A DNA stretch of 64,000 nt from Candidatus Heimdallarchaeota archaeon (GCA_018238155.1 JABCTZ010000007.1:62001-126000), one strand, 5' to 3'. Shown: positions 9,701 to 20,092, counted from the first letter of the stretch. Translations and numbers: made by a program. The notes: a model not told the origin generated them from the sequence alone.

Positions 9701-12630
9701 TTAAGAGCTTGTCCAGTATATGATTCTCTGTTTTTAGCTACATTCTCAGGTGTTCCTTGAGCAACTATTTCTCCGCCAAATTCTCCTCCTTCAGGTCCTA
9801 AGTCTATTACCCAGTCAGAACTTTTGATCATGTCAAGATTATGCTCTACTACCACTATAGTATTTCCAGCATCTACTAAACGATTTAATACAATTAGTAA
9901 ATTGTTAATATCAAAGGAATGCAATCCAACAGTAGGTTCTTCTAATAGATACAATGTTCTACCAGTTGCTTTTTTACTTAATTCTCTTGAAATCTTGATT
10001 CTTTGAGCTTCTCCACCACTTAAAGTGGTTGATGATTGTCCAAGTTTAATGTATCCTAATCCTACATCTTGAAGCGTTTGAAGAATCTTGACTATCTTTG
10101 GATGATCTTTGAAGAAGAGAAGAGCTTGATTAACAGTCATATCAAGTATTTCGAAGATATTTTTCTCTCGATATCTTATTTCGAGCGTTTCTCCACTAAA
10201 TCTTTTACCCCGACAAACTTCACATTCAACTTCAACATTAGGTAAGAATTGCATTTCTACTCTATTGTATCCTAATCCTCTACAAGCTTCACATCTTCCT
10301 TGCTTGGTATTAAAGGAAAACCGGCCTTTTTTGAATCCTCGTGCTTTGGCCATTGGTAAAGAAGCAAAAAAATCTCTAATATGATCAAGTAGTTTTGTAT
10401 ATGTTGCAGGAATGGAACGAGGCGTATACCCGATAGGTGATTGTGAAATCGAAATAACTTTGTCTAGATGTTCTATACCGGTTATTTTTTTATGTTTTCC
10501 CGGTTTAGTTTTTGCTCTATTCAATTCTCTAGCTAACGAAGTCCAAAGTACATTGGAAACTAAAGAACTCTTTCCAGAACCACTCACTCCTGTGACACAA
10601 ATAAAAATCCCTAATGGGAACTCAACATCTACGTCTTTGAGGTTATTCTCTGCAGCACCAATTACTTTGAGGACAGCACCTTTTCCTTTTCGCCTTTTCT
10701 TTGGAATCTCAATTTTCTGTTTTCCAATTAAAAATTGACCTGTTATTGATCTATCTACTTTCCCTACTATCTCAGCAGGTCCTTCAGCAATGACTTCTCC
10801 TCCAAACTCTCCTGCTTTTGGACCAATGTCAATTAACCAATCTGCAGCAAGCATTGTATCAATATCATGTTCTGAAACTAAGACAGTATTACCTTTATCA
10901 CGCAAAGTTTGCAAAGTGTCAATGAGCTTCAAGTTATCCCTATTATGCAATCCGATACTTGGTTCATCTAGAATATATAGAACGTCCTCCAGACCAGAAC
11001 CAATCTGAGTTCCAAGTCTAATTCTTTGACCTTCTCCACCTGATAAAGAATTTGCTCTTCGATTGAGTGTTAGGTAAGGTAATCCAACATTATCTAGAAA
11101 TGTTAATCGCATTTTAATTTCTTTTAATAATCCTTCAGCAATCTGTTTTTCAACATCAAATAATTTAATTGAATCAAAAAATTCAATACACTGTGAAATC
11201 GCCATACTTGAGAGTTCGTTAATACTTTTTCCTTTAAAAATAACCGATCTGCTTTCTTTTCGAAGTCCCGAACCCATACAATCAGGGCAATTAGTTGGTC
11301 GAGTAAAGTCTTGAATCATATCACGAATGTATTGCGATGAAGTCTTCTCAAAACGCTTCTTCATTTGGGGGAGTAACCCTTGATATTTAATTTTTGCAGT
11401 TCCTCTACCCTTTCCCTTTGTTTCATTTCCCCAATGGAATTCATATTCTACAAGTAAAGGTTTCTTTGGACCATAGAAGAAATCATTCCATTGTTGTTCC
11501 GTTAATTCTTTCAATGGTGTATAAACAGTAAAACCTAGTTTCTCTACAACGGCTTTGATTCTATTAATACCTAAATTTGATACTCTAAATCGTTGAGTAT
11601 CAGGATTATAATCAGCTAATGCTCCTTCAATTAATGATAAATTACTATCTACAATTAACAATTTAGGATCATATTCAATGGTGGTTCCTAATCCTTTACA
11701 AGTCGAACACGCACCATGAATTGTATTAAATGAAAAATTTCTGGGTTCCAATTTCGGAAAGCTTAGATTACATTTCGGACATGCAAGGTGAACTGAAAAT
11801 AGTATCTCATATTTTGTTTCCTTCTCCAAATCTACTTTCTTCTCTTTCTTTTTAATCTGGGATAATTTTCTCATAGCATTTGATGCATCAGAAGTTGTTA
11901 TAGTAACTAATCCATCAGCCATATTTGTAGCATGTTCAATAGATTCTACCAATCGATCTTCTTCTTGTCTACTGACAGTAAATCTATCGATAACTGCCTC
12001 TATTGTATGTCTATAATATCTCGAGAGGGTCATTTCTTCTGAGGTTAGTTCATCTAATCTTTTAGTTTCATAATCGATTCTTACTCGAGAGAAACCTGCT
12101 TCTAGTAGTCCCTTTAGTTCTTTTCGATATTCTCCTTTTCGATCTCGAATAATAGGTGCGAGAATCATTATTTCTTTATCGGCATAAGTAATCAATATTT
12201 GATCTACAATATTTGTAATTGTTTGAGCTTTGATCTCAATTCCACAATTTGGGCAGTGGGGAATACCTACTCTAGCATATAACACTCTTAAGAAATCATA
12301 AATTTCTGTTACAGTACCTACTGTACTCCTCGGATTATAGCTGGTTGTTTTTTGACTAATTGATATTGTGGGCGATAGACCTTCTATAGATTCAACATCT
12401 GGTTTTGTCATCTGAGACATAAATTGTCTTGCATAAGCTGAAAGGGATTCTATATACCTTCTTTGTCCCTCTGCAAAAATAGTATCAAAAGCTAAAGATG
12501 ATTTTCCTGATCCTGAAACACCTGTAAGCACAACAAATTTATCTCTTGGAATTTCTAAATCAAAATTTTTGAGATTATGTTGTTTAGCACCTTTGATTTT
12601 TATATATTCTCGAATCTCCTCAGAAGTCAA
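6745..12630 (-). CDS. uvrA: Tandem-duplicated UvrA, excinuclease ABC subunit A (double length)
   Basis: A 1961-residue protein, about twice the usual 940. Residues 1 to about 975 and about 1010 to 1961 are each a complete UvrA: ABC domain I, zinc modules, ABC domain II. Four Walker A loops (GVSGSGKSS near 37, 685, 1042, 1663) and four LSGGE signatures are present. Walker B sequences are [30 protein letters not shown] and [10 protein letters not shown]. The second has Glu in place of the usual Asp, and the fourth has lost the H-loop-adjacent His of GLH. The damage-sensing zinc fingers (CxxC...CxxC with [13 protein letters not shown] strands) occur in both halves. UvrA recognises bulky lesions as a dimer; here one chain contains two protomers. 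No uvrB or uvrC lies nearby. Confidence 0.95.
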   Translation of the reverse strand: MTSEEIREYIKIKGAKQHNLKNFDLEIPRDKFVVLTGVSGSGKSSLAFDTIFAEGQRRYIESLSAYARQFMSQMTKPDVESIEGLSPTISISQKTTSYNPRSTVGTVTEIYDFLRVLYARVGIPHCPNCGIEIKAQTITNIVDQILITYADKEIMILAPIIRDRKGEYRKELKGLLEAGFSRVRIDYETKRLDELTSEEMTLSRYYRHTIEAVIDRFTVSRQEEDRLVESIEHATNMADGLVTITTSDASNAMRKLSQIKKKEKKVDLEKETKYEILFSVHLACPKCNLSFPKLEPRNFSFNTIHGACSTCKGLGTTIEYDPKLLIVDSNLSLIEGALADYNPDTQRFRVSNLGINRIKAVVEKLGFTVYTPLKELTEQQWNDFFYGPKKPLLVEYEFHWGNETKGKGRGTAKIKYQGLLPQMKKRFEKTSSQYIRDMIQDFTRPTNCPDCMGSGLRKESRSVIFKGKSINELSSMAISQCIEFFDSIKLFDVEKQIAEGLLKEIKMRLTFLDNVGLPYLTLNRRANSLSGGEGQRIRLGTQIGSGLEDVLYILDEPSIGLHNRDNLKLIDTLQTLRDKGNTVLVSEHDIDTMLAADWLIDIGPKAGEFGGEVIAEGPAEIVGKVDRSITGQFLIGKQKIEIPKKRRKGKGAVLKVIGAAENNLKDVDVEFPLGIFICVTGVSGSGKSSLVSNVLWTSLARELNRAKTKPGKHKKITGIEHLDKVISISQSPIGYTPRSIPATYTKLLDHIRDFFASLPMAKARGFKKGRFSFNTKQGRCEACRGLGYNRVEMQFLPNVEVECEVCRGKRFSGETLEIRYREKNIFEILDMTVNQALLFFKDHPKIVKILQTLQDVGLGYIKLGQSSTTLSGGEAQRIKISRELSKKATGRTLYLLEEPTVGLHSFDINNLLIVLNRLVDAGNTIVVVEHNLDMIKSSDWVIDLGPEGGEFGGEIVAQGTPENVAKNRESYTGQALKKALDTSLLVKPSTKEGNLIESTEARRSSNPKEKTHLSVFGATKNNLKNIDVHIPKNALTVITGVSGSGKSSLALDTIFAEGQRRFVESLSTYARQFLGRMDSADVGKITGLSPAISIDQKSAGRNPRSTVGTMTEINDYLRILFATVGITYCPQCGKDISPTPLQEMVHKTLELGEGIKIKIIAPLVKNSKGNYKPLIKELIREGFTRIIVNGEETILEDVKFSHKNKESNYVVIDKDVAYTIDLIVDRLNVSTEDKGQLFDSIETALIKSDGVVKIKVNGTVLTFSTKRECFDCEIKLPIKLSPKIFSFNSHVGACEKCAGLGTIKSIDPKLFVKDSNKSIRGGAFGPITENKDENSWILSLITSVGKEFGFTIDTPVKDFTKEQYNILLYGTNRRIKLIRDVSRKSYSYTFERESEFSGLIPIYERWISNTASMWWINWMDRFTNIQICSECNGARLKPTTLAVKIAGFNIKQISELSLGETYTFFENLSFGGADQIIAQGLIEEILNRLKFLKDVGLEYLTLNRESRTLSGGEAQRIRLATQIGNKLVGVLYVLDEPSIGLHPRDNARLINTLRELKELGNTVVVIEHDEDTIRSADHIIDLGPGAGQLGGEIVAQGTLEQIIANKKSLTGKYISRKDCIPIPEKRRKGKKYLTLTGAKQNNLKNITVKFPLGVFTVISGVSGSGKSSLVIETLHKILSRAYHRSKKIANNYSSFDGLEHLDKVVLINQDAIGRTPRSNPATYTGVFEPIRKLFARMPESKIRGYTLSRFSYNSSKGRCSVCRGRGVKRVEMLFLSDVEIICEECKGKRFNRETLKVKFRDKTIADVLHMSIDEALTFFVNQPKIAKILKVMQDVGMGYIQLGQSATTLSGGEAQRVKLAAELCKPQTGKTLYLLDEPTVGLAAFDVHKLLNILNKLVETGNSVIVIEHNLEVIKYADWIIDLGPEGGDKGGMIVAQGTPESIIKNSDSLTGQFLNKILTK

Positions 12631-12923
12631 AGCAATGTTTTCCTCGATAAAGTTAGTAATTTTTTAAAGAGTAAGGTTACCCATCTCGGCTATTCATGAC
12701 CTCCTCCTTTTTACAAGTCAATTTTTGTCATGAGTAGGTAACTGTGGATATCAATCCTAATTAAAGTCTTGTCTTTAATTTCTGCTATAAAGTTCATATA
12801 CAGTGTTATTCTTTTACTGCAAGATTAATAGCTGATTCTAGAGAGGTTGCCGAAAGTATTAGCTGTGCTAACAAAGTAAGCAGAAGAAATAAGAAAGCAG
12901 AATAACAATTCCATTTGAGAATA

Positions 12924-13640
12924 ATGGAGCTAAATAAAATCTATTACGAAGATTGTATCTCAAATATACATAAGAGAGTACCTGAGAATTCCATTGATTT
13001 AATCATCGCAGATCCTCCCTTCGGAATAAAATTCGATGGAAAAGGGGCACAATATAATCGAAAAAGTAAATTTGTAGTATCAGGTTATTCTGAAATAACT
13101 CAAGCAAACTATCTTGAATTTTCTCGTTCTTGGTTAAAGGCAATCTATCCTGTTTTAAAAGAAACTGGAAGTGCATATATTGTTTCAGGGTGGACTAATT
13201 TGAAGGATGTGCTAATAGCAATTGATGAAGCAGGTTTTATAACTCAAAATCATATAATCTGGAAATATCAATTTGGCGTGTTTACCAAAAGGAAATATGT
13301 AACAAGTCATTATCACATTTTGTTTCTTATAAAAAATAAAAAGAAATATTTTTTTAACAAAGTTGATCATTACCCTGAAGATGTTTGGGAAATAAAGAGA
13401 GAATATCTCCCCGGCAAAAAAAAGAATTCTACAAAATTACCTGATAGGCTTGTCGAAAAATTAATACAATATTCCAGTAAACCTAATGATGTCGTATTGG
13501 ACCCTTTTATGGGCAATGGAACAACTGCAGTCGCTTGTATTAAATTACAACGAAATTATGTTGGGTTTGAAATAAATCCATTTGCTCAAGAAATCATTGA
13601 CAATAATATTGCAAACGCAAAAGCTTTGAAACTGGATTAA
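12924..13640 (+). CDS. DNA methyltransferase (N4-cytosine/N6-adenine type)
   Basis: A 238-residue amino-group DNA methyltransferase. The catalytic motif IV DPPFG (30-34) precedes the AdoMet-binding motif I (VVLDPFMGNGTT, about 189-200), which is the beta-class order. The chain ends VGFEINPFAQEII, the usual acidic loop after motif I. The DPPF form is compatible with N6-adenine or N4-cytosine methylation. No restriction endonuclease or specificity gene is adjacent, so it looks like an orphan methyltransferase. It could have a regulatory role or be a remnant of a mobile restriction-modification system. The ATG at 12924 is chosen over an upstream TTG at 12915. Confidence 0.88.
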   Translation: MELNKIYYEDCISNIHKRVPENSIDLIIADPPFGIKFDGKGAQYNRKSKFVVSGYSEITQANYLEFSRSWLKAIYPVLKETGSAYIVSGWTNLKDVLIAIDEAGFITQNHIIWKYQFGVFTKRKYVTSHYHILFLIKNKKKYFFNKVDHYPEDVWEIKREYLPGKKKNSTKLPDRLVEKLIQYSSKPNDVVLDPFMGNGTTAVACIKLQRNYVGFEINPFAQEIIDNNIANAKALKLD

Positions 13641-13644
13641 TTGT

Positions 13645-13720
13645 GAGTTCGCCCTTGACTCTTTCTACATCATTGACAGGAGTATCCTTTCTCTGTAAAG
13701 TTTAAGGTATGAGCGAACTC
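13645..13720. repeat. Inverted repeat of tRNA-like span after methyltransferase gene
   Basis: GAGTTCGC at 13645-13652 is perfectly complementary to GCGAACTC at 13713-13720, enclosing 60 bases, and begins 5 bases after the methyltransferase stop. The span is tRNA-sized (76), but no T-loop, anticodon loop or D-arm can be found on either strand. T-rich runs follow at about 13750 and 13771. It may be a structured 3' end, a small RNA, or the footprint of an element. Confidence 0.4.
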
Positions 13721-13912
13721 GTGTATATCTTTACTCTTATCTTAAAGGGTTTTTTTACAGAAATGGTCGTTTTTTTTCAGAAAAACTTAAAATTACTCAT
13801 TCGTAAGATTATCGTGAGATAGTCAATTAGAAGTATCTATATTTCAACATTTGATAATTGGATATTAGATTATATTATCTATCTTAACCAACTATATGAG
13901 TCGATTTCAACT

Positions 13913-14755
13913 ATGGTTTATACCGATTTGTTATTTCCAAATGAACCTATATTCTTCTGTATACTAATAATTGCCGTAACCATAATTGCCTTGTGCGTTT
14001 TTGGCATGCTATTCTTTATTACTGCAGGTTATGGACGTCACTTGAAAGAAATATGGGGTCCTAAAATGAATACCCATCTTGGTTGGTTTATAATGGAAGT
14101 TCCAACATTGTTAGTAATGGGTTTATGTTTTATTTTCAGTGATAAATGGCATGTCAATGGAACGATTAAGTGGACCTATTTTGTGTTTTTATTCATTTGG
14201 TTTTTACACTATGGTCACAGAGTTTTAATTTACCCCCTTCAAATTCGTAATGGTAAGAAGATGCCTATAACCGTTGTTTCTATGGGCTTTTTATTTAATC
14301 TTTCAAATGTGTACATACAAGGGAGATGGCTCTTTACACTTTCAGATCCAATTTATACTGATCAATTACTCTTTCCAATTTCAAATGTTTTGTATTCAAC
14401 TAATTGGTTATATTCTCCTCAATTTATTATCGGTTTGGTGATATTTCTAGTCGGATATTATATCAATAAACGATCCGATATAACACTTCGTGGGTTGCGC
14501 AAAGCTTCGAATGGGGGTGGATATAAAATTCCCTATGGCGGACTTTATAATCGTGTTTCCTGTCCAAATTATCTTGGAGAAATAATGGAATGGATTGGTT
14601 GGGCTGTTTTAACATGGTCCTTAGCTGGGTTAACTTTTGTTATTTGGACAACAGCTAATCTATTACCTCGAGCACTTTCCCATCATAAGTGGTATCAAGA
14701 AGAGTTTGAGGATTATCCTGAAAACAGAAAAGCACTCATTCCATTTATTCTATAA
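13913..14755 (+). CDS. Steroid 5-alpha-reductase-like membrane enzyme
   Basis: A 280-residue integral membrane protein with about six to seven hydrophobic helices. The C-terminal third is a clear 3-oxo-5-alpha-steroid 4-dehydrogenase domain: PYGGLYNRVSCPNYLGEIMEW, then NLLPRALSHHKWYQEEF and EDYPENRKALIPF. The NYLGEI..EW, HH.WY and F..YP..R..LIPF blocks match the NADPH-binding region of eukaryotic SRD5A1/SRD5A2 closely. The family reduces carbon-carbon double bonds in steroids, polyprenols or enoyl-CoAs with NADPH. The substrate in an archaeon is unknown; an isoprenoid-derived lipid or quinone side chain is a reasonable guess. The gene stands alone between the methyltransferase and the PhoU protein. 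Confidence 0.85.
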   Translation: MVYTDLLFPNEPIFFCILIIAVTIIALCVFGMLFFITAGYGRHLKEIWGPKMNTHLGWFIMEVPTLLVMGLCFIFSDKWHVNGTIKWTYFVFLFIWFLHYGHRVLIYPLQIRNGKKMPITVVSMGFLFNLSNVYIQGRWLFTLSDPIYTDQLLFPISNVLYSTNWLYSPQFIIGLVIFLVGYYINKRSDITLRGLRKASNGGGYKIPYGGLYNRVSCPNYLGEIMEWIGWAVLTWSLAGLTFVIWTTANLLPRALSHHKWYQEEFEDYPENRKALIPFIL

Positions 14756-14854
14756 TTTTCTTTTTTTCTTTTTATAATTACTTAAATAAAGGTAAAAGTA
14801 AAATAGGACTTGTATTCTCTTACAGTAAAGAGTTCTTTTGGATGGAAAAATATC

Positions 14855-16918
14855 ATGCCTAAAGTTACATATGAACCAATTTCTGCTAAAGATGCCCTAA
14901 AAGAAATTAAGGACCTCTGTAGTATTATGGTAGATTTAGCATACGGAGCAGTTCTTTTTGAAGATAAAGGTCTTGCGGAACAAGTTGATGAAATACGTAA
15001 TCTTGTTGTCCACAATAACTATTTATTAACAATGTCTTTACAAGTAGCGGTTAGAGATGGAAAAGATGCCCAAGCAACACTACCTTTAGTTGTTATAGGT
15101 CAAGCTAGTATAGATATTGCTAATTCTGCTGCAGATATTGCTCATGTTTTGGGAAAAGGTTTTGGAATTCATCCTACTATTAAAGAACTTGCACAAAAAT
15201 GTGCTCGAGATTTATGTAAAGGTAAAATTTCAGAAGAATCTATTCTCAAAGGTTATTCATTGAAAGCCATTATAGAAAAAATGAATTATTCAATAGCGAT
15301 ATTTGCCGTAAGACGTGGTGGAAAATGGCTTATTCTCCCCGATGAAGAAATGAAGCTGGAATCTGACGACACTATTATTGCTAGTGGTTCTAGTTCTGGT
15401 ATCAGCTTATTGAAATTACTAATAGGTGGTACAGCAGAAGAAATTAGTCCACCTGATGAAGAGGATGATGATTTAGCTGTTGAATCTTTGCAAGATAATA
15501 TTGTTGATTATATGATTGCACTTAAAGATACGAGTGAAGTAATGGTTGATCTTGCATATGGTGCTGTTCTCTATAATAACAAAGAATTAGCACAACTCGT
15601 AACTAATATGGAAAAGCGTGTTGATACTATAAGAAATAAAGCAGAAGTCGCAATTTTGCGACTCGCAAGGGAACCAAAGGAAGACATATCCTCTCTGCAA
15701 GGTTTATATCGAATTGTAGAAGCTTCTGAAGATATTTCTGATGCAGCAAATCAAATCGCAAAGATTGTTCTAGCAGAATTACCATCTCATCCTATTATTC
15801 AATTGGTGATTGGTGAATCAACTGAAAATCTTTTTGAGAAACAAGTTGAAGAATTATCTCTTATTGTAGGTAAAACTGTTCCTGCTGGAAATTATTTGGA
15901 TGAATTTGGAATTCGCGTATTAGCTGTTAAGCGTGTTGGTGGTTATTATTTCAAACCAAGAAGACGAACGATGATTCGTGCTGGTGATACTATTATTTTT
16001 ACTGGATTGAAAGACGCTTGTTTAGCATTTCAACAACGTGAAGAAGATGCAGTCGTAGAAAAAGTTGCTGAGCTTGAAGCTACGAAAAAAGCTGCTGAAG
16101 CTGTAAGTGATGCTGTTGTAGAAAAGGTTAGTGAAGAAGTTTCTAGCGAAGCTGCAAAAGAAGTTTCAAAGAAAGCTGCGAGAGATGTTGCAGAAAAAGC
16201 TACAGTAAAAGCTACTGATAAACTCTCAAAGAAAGCTGTTGAAGAAGTAGCAGAGGAAGTTGCAGATAAGGTTACCAAAGATGTTGCTGAAAAAATAATC
16301 TCTGAAGTTGTAGCTGAAGCAGTTGAAACTATTAAAGCAGAAAGACCTGATCTTTCCAAGAAAGAAACCATAAAGGTTGTCCAAGAAGCAACAGAGGCTG
16401 CAACAAGGAAATCTGTTGAAGCTGCTCGTCAAAAAGTTACGAAAGCAGCAAAAGAAGCTGCAGATGAAAAAGTGGAAGAAACATCTGTAGAAGTAAGAAA
16501 GAAAGCCACAAAAGCTGTTGAGAAAAAGGTTAGAGAAGAAGTAGCTTCTGTAGTTAAAGATGCAATTAAAGCCGAATCAGAAAGAGCAGCTAAAAAAGCA
16601 GTAAACACAGCTATAAAAGAAACTGTTACTATTGAAGAACCTGAGAAACTTGTAAAGGAAGCTGCAGAAGATGCCGCAAAAGAAGCAGCAGAGAAAGCTG
16701 CTCAGAAAGCCATTGAGCGAAGTGGAAAACGCATTGCCACAAAAGTTGCTGAAGAAACCGCTACAGAGGTCATTGAAAAAGAAACAAAGAAAGTTGCCAT
16801 GAAAGCTGCTAAAGAAGCAGCAGAAGAAGTGGCTAAGGAGGTGCTTGTTAAAGAAGTGAAAGAAGCCGCACAAAAAGCTGCTGAGGAAGCTGCTGAGAAA
16901 GTAACGAAAAATGAATAG
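14855..16918 (+). CDS. PhoU/TrkA-C duplicated protein with long Ala-rich helical tail
   Basis: A 687-residue protein starting at the ATG at 14855 (an upstream TTG at 14810 adds 15 unlikely residues). It contains two repeats of a PhoU-like helical bundle followed by a TrkA-C (RCK_C) ligand-binding domain. The shared PhoU signature MVDLAYGAVL occurs near residues 26 and 231, and the TrkA-C halves end with DDTIIASG and GDTIIFTG. From about residue 400 to the end the chain is almost only Ala, Lys, Glu and Val in AAKEAAEKAAQKA-type repeats, predicted to be one very long amphipathic helix or coiled coil. PhoU-TrkA-C proteins accompany MgtE-type transporters in archaea, and two follow here. It probably senses a nucleotide or ion and gates them. 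Confidence 0.88.
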   Translation: MPKVTYEPISAKDALKEIKDLCSIMVDLAYGAVLFEDKGLAEQVDEIRNLVVHNNYLLTMSLQVAVRDGKDAQATLPLVVIGQASIDIANSAADIAHVLGKGFGIHPTIKELAQKCARDLCKGKISEESILKGYSLKAIIEKMNYSIAIFAVRRGGKWLILPDEEMKLESDDTIIASGSSSGISLLKLLIGGTAEEISPPDEEDDDLAVESLQDNIVDYMIALKDTSEVMVDLAYGAVLYNNKELAQLVTNMEKRVDTIRNKAEVAILRLAREPKEDISSLQGLYRIVEASEDISDAANQIAKIVLAELPSHPIIQLVIGESTENLFEKQVEELSLIVGKTVPAGNYLDEFGIRVLAVKRVGGYYFKPRRRTMIRAGDTIIFTGLKDACLAFQQREEDAVVEKVAELEATKKAAEAVSDAVVEKVSEEVSSEAAKEVSKKAARDVAEKATVKATDKLSKKAVEEVAEEVADKVTKDVAEKIISEVVAEAVETIKAERPDLSKKETIKVVQEATEAATRKSVEAARQKVTKAAKEAADEKVEETSVEVRKKATKAVEKKVREEVASVVKDAIKAESERAAKKAVNTAIKETVTIEEPEKLVKEAAEDAAKEAAEKAAQKAIERSGKRIATKVAEETATEVIEKETKKVAMKAAKEAAEEVAKEVLVKEVKEAAQKAAEEAAEKVTKNE

Positions 16919-17018
16919 AATTGCAATCGAATTTCAAACATAAGCGAATAATTTGCTCAATAATTAGGTGAGTGATTCCCTTGTTCAATGATACAGTTCA
17001 ATCACAATGGTGAAACAA

Positions 17019-18404
17019 ATGTCGAAGACTAATATAGCTAAAAAAACCGCGATTAATTTGTTTATTGGTATGTTCCTCCAAGCTATGATAGCTCTCGCAT
17101 TTGATAGTGGTGGCATTGTTTCTGGTACTATAGCCTCATTTTTAATGGATACTCAGAGGATAAAATGGATTATATTAATTTATGGTCCTTTACTTGCTGC
17201 GAGAGGGGATATAGCAGTACTTGCTGGGAAACTGGGTACAGGTTTGAATTTAGGGAGTGTTAAACCAACTTTTAGAAATAATACTCCTGTTTATCGAAGT
17301 TTAGTATCCTCCACATTGACAATAGCTATGTTAGATGCTTTCTTAGTAGGAATTGTTACTTATATTATGAATCTTCTAACTTTTCCCGTGGGTGTTAGAG
17401 TTTTAAACCCGACATTGTTTCTTGTAATTCCGATTTTAGTGATGGCTGTAACTGCACTAATTTCAACTCAAATTACTAGTGCTGTCTCATTTTTTGTCTA
17501 TAAAAAGGGACTAAATCCAGATGTCTATGTCGTACCAGTTATGTCTACAACAAATAATATTCTCATAACAATGATTTACGCTGGTGTTTTAGCTATATTG
17601 AAACCTTGGGGACAACCAATAACTGTCGAAGGAGTTGGAGAAGTATTTGCAGTTGCATCAAATAGTGAATTATTGGGAACATATATTGCAATAATTCCTG
17701 CTGTACTAGCAATTGCAGGTATTATTATTGTTATTATAAGAAATATCAAAGATTTTGAGTATAAAAAAATGATGAAAGAAGCTATGTTCGCTGTATTTGC
17801 CAGTGCTATTATCGGTACTATTACTGGAGTAACTCTATCAAAAGGTGAGGCTGCTTTGGAATTATACCCTCAATTGCTTGTTGCCTTTCCTGCTTTAATC
17901 GGCACGGTGGTTGATCAAAATGCTATCTTTGCTAACATGTTAATTACTGATTTTTCATCTGGTTATGTTGAACCTGAGATAAAATCAGCTAAGAAGCCGA
18001 AAGTCTGGGCCATTTTTTTGGGTATTGGAGCAGGTGGGCTTGTTGTAACGTTTTTCTTAGGAATAATTGGCACTTTAATAAAGCTGAGTACTGTTCGAGC
18101 CGTATCAGCGGAATTAGGTGTAGCGGTTATTTGGTTGATACTTTTAGTCATGGTTGTAACATTAATTGCAAATATACTTGCTTTCATTATCGTTGGAACA
18201 TTAATTTTTGCTCTATCAATATATGCTTTCCGAAAAGAAATGGATCCAGATAATTTTGCGATACCATTATCTGCTTGTTTAGCTGATTTAGCAACTGCGG
18301 GTTTTATAATAATCTTCGCCTTTGGTATGTTACCTGGTGTAGGCGGGCATGAAGCTGCCGCGGAAGCTGTACGAGTTTTAGTTTCAGCAACAACTCATCT
18401 TTAA
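17019..18404 (+). CDS. MgtE/SLC41-like divalent cation transporter
   Basis: An integral membrane protein of about 460 residues with about ten transmembrane helices arranged as two homologous halves. Each half carries the MgtE membrane-domain signature: YGPLLAARGDIAVLAGKLGT in the first and FPALIGTVVDQNAIFANM in the second, each followed by a basic/Pro-containing turn (SVKPTF, VEPEIK). Such proteins move Mg2+ or related divalent ions. The cytoplasmic CBS/N domains of bacterial MgtE are absent, and the separate PhoU-TrkA-C protein upstream may replace them. The ATG at 17019 follows a GGTGA ribosome-binding site; an ATG four codons earlier is possible. Confidence 0.82.
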   Translation: MSKTNIAKKTAINLFIGMFLQAMIALAFDSGGIVSGTIASFLMDTQRIKWIILIYGPLLAARGDIAVLAGKLGTGLNLGSVKPTFRNNTPVYRSLVSSTLTIAMLDAFLVGIVTYIMNLLTFPVGVRVLNPTLFLVIPILVMAVTALISTQITSAVSFFVYKKGLNPDVYVVPVMSTTNNILITMIYAGVLAILKPWGQPITVEGVGEVFAVASNSELLGTYIAIIPAVLAIAGIIIVIIRNIKDFEYKKMMKEAMFAVFASAIIGTITGVTLSKGEAALELYPQLLVAFPALIGTVVDQNAIFANMLITDFSSGYVEPEIKSAKKPKVWAIFLGIGAGGLVVTFFLGIIGTLIKLSTVRAVSAELGVAVIWLILLVMVVTLIANILAFIIVGTLIFALSIYAFRKEMDPDNFAIPLSACLADLATAGFIIIFAFGMLPGVGGHEAAAEAVRVLVSATTHL

Positions 18405-18679
18405 TTTAGGATTTTTATCTTACTGCTAAAAAATTTTGAGTTCCTATTTTGAAACATTAAAATAGTATAAAAACAAATAATCACTTGGAAGTATTTTGCT
18501 ATATCTATAGGTACTTTTTCTTTAGCAAATATCACTTAACTATTTGTTAAATAATCAATAAATTAAAAGAGTCATCAAACATTTGGTAAATTATAGGAGA
18601 TAATTTTCTTATTCGATAAGGAATTCCCCTTCTAATCTTTATTTGCCCATTCATCTAGCTACTGGAGAGTAAAATTAAT

Positions 18680-19981
18680 TTGCGCTTTAAAAAAATCAAA
18701 GAATGGTTCAAGAAACCCACAACAATTAGAATTATAATGTTGTTGGTGTTTCAATCATTTCTAGCTCTCCTCTTTGATGTTTTTGGTTTAGGCGCCGGAA
18801 GTATTGGTACATTTACTTTCATGAATTTTGAAAGTGATTTTGCTATTCAGAGCAATTTAGCATATGCTAGCGCTTTTATCATTTTGTTTTATCCTCCATT
18901 ATTATCTTCGGATGGAGGTATTGGTGTTTTGGTTAGTAATTTAGGTACTGGTTTACATCTAGGTACAGTAAAACCTAAACTGTTTAAAAATACACAATAT
19001 TACTATACCTTAGTTGCCTCTGTGCTAACCCTAGGTACTTTCAATGGGTTATGGATTGGATTAATTTCTTATATAACGAATCTAATTGCATTAGGTACTG
19101 CACGAATTCTAAATCCCGTTCCATTTCTCGTTATTCCTATACTAACCTTGACTATTGCATCGCTTATTTCATCTCAAGCTTCAAGTTTCTTAGCTTTCTT
19201 TATGTTCAAGAAGAAACTAAATCCTGATATGTGGGTTTACCCAACAATGTCAACAGTTAACAATATATTGAGCACTATATTTTATGCTTTAATAATAATG
19301 ATAATAAAGCCTGGTAATTGGTTTTTGGAAACAGGTGAATGGTCAACAATTACCGCGCCAACTTATTACTTGCTTATTCCGTTTGTATTATATTTGGGTT
19401 TTATGTGTTATATCTTAGGTCGTAATATTAAGAATAAACATTATCGTAAAATTCTCAAACAAGCAATACCAATTCAATCTGTAACTTTGACAATTAATTC
19501 ACTTACTGGTGGTATTTTAAGTAAAGCAGATGGCGCATTAACTAATCTTAGAGGTTTATTCTTAGTTTATCCTGCTTTAATTGATACTTTGGGCGATGAA
19601 TGTACAATTATTGCTAATACCACCTCTACTAATCTTGCAATTGGAACTCTTAAACCAAATCTAAAAGCAATAAAAGACAAAGACCTCTGGACGAATATAG
19701 TTGGAGTTGGTATAGCCGGTTTATTTCTTCACGTGATCTATGGTATATTTGGGTCTTTAATTGTTGGAGATTTCTCCAACATGGGTTTAGTTCTTGGAAT
19801 TGCACTTTTAATCAACCTTTTTGGTTTTGTAATAATACAAGGCTTGGTTTTTCTTTTGATAATATTCAGTTACAAGAAAGGTTTAGATTCTGATAATTTT
19901 GCTGTACCGATTATTGCTGCATTATCGAACCTACTGAGTTCATCTTTGATACTCTTCTTTACATTTATATTTCAAGTATAA
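18680..19981 (+). CDS. MgtE/SLC41-like divalent cation transporter, second copy
   Basis: A 433-residue paralogue of the preceding transporter with the same two-half layout. PPLLSSDGGIGVLVSNLGTG, followed by GTVKPKL, occupies the first half. YPALIDTLGDECTIIANTTST, followed by GTLKPNL, occupies the second. The second motif keeps the acidic residues expected to bind cations in the MgtE pore better than the 17019 protein does. It starts with TTG after a GGAG site. The 275-base gap before it is AT-rich and probably carries its own promoter. The pair could form a heterodimer or serve different ions. Confidence 0.82.
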   Translation: MRFKKIKEWFKKPTTIRIIMLLVFQSFLALLFDVFGLGAGSIGTFTFMNFESDFAIQSNLAYASAFIILFYPPLLSSDGGIGVLVSNLGTGLHLGTVKPKLFKNTQYYYTLVASVLTLGTFNGLWIGLISYITNLIALGTARILNPVPFLVIPILTLTIASLISSQASSFLAFFMFKKKLNPDMWVYPTMSTVNNILSTIFYALIIMIIKPGNWFLETGEWSTITAPTYYLLIPFVLYLGFMCYILGRNIKNKHYRKILKQAIPIQSVTLTINSLTGGILSKADGALTNLRGLFLVYPALIDTLGDECTIIANTTSTNLAIGTLKPNLKAIKDKDLWTNIVGVGIAGLFLHVIYGIFGSLIVGDFSNMGLVLGIALLINLFGFVIIQGLVFLLIIFSYKKGLDSDNFAVPIIAALSNLLSSSLILFFTFIFQV

Positions 19982-20092
19982 TTTTGTCTATTAACTAAAT
20001 TATTTTAGTTAACAAAAGAGATTAAAACAAAAATATTTGTAAAATATACTATCTATTAAATCAATAAGATAATTTCAAAGGAGTAAAAACGT

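Noticed and set aside
6752..11008. Several plus-strand frames opposite uvrA
   Set aside because: All lie within the antisense of strongly conserved UvrA coding sequence.
13645..13720. Candidate tRNA from its 76-base span and closing stem
   Set aside because: No D-arm, anticodon loop or T-loop can be built on either strand.
13709..13822. 37-codon hydrophobic frame after the methyltransferase
   Set aside because: Starts inside the inverted repeat, lacks a ribosome-binding site and resembles random AT-rich coding.
14782..15015. Minus-strand frames across the PhoU/TrkA-C gene and its Ala-rich tail
   Set aside because: They are shadows of a clear plus-strand gene, produced by its repetitive composition.
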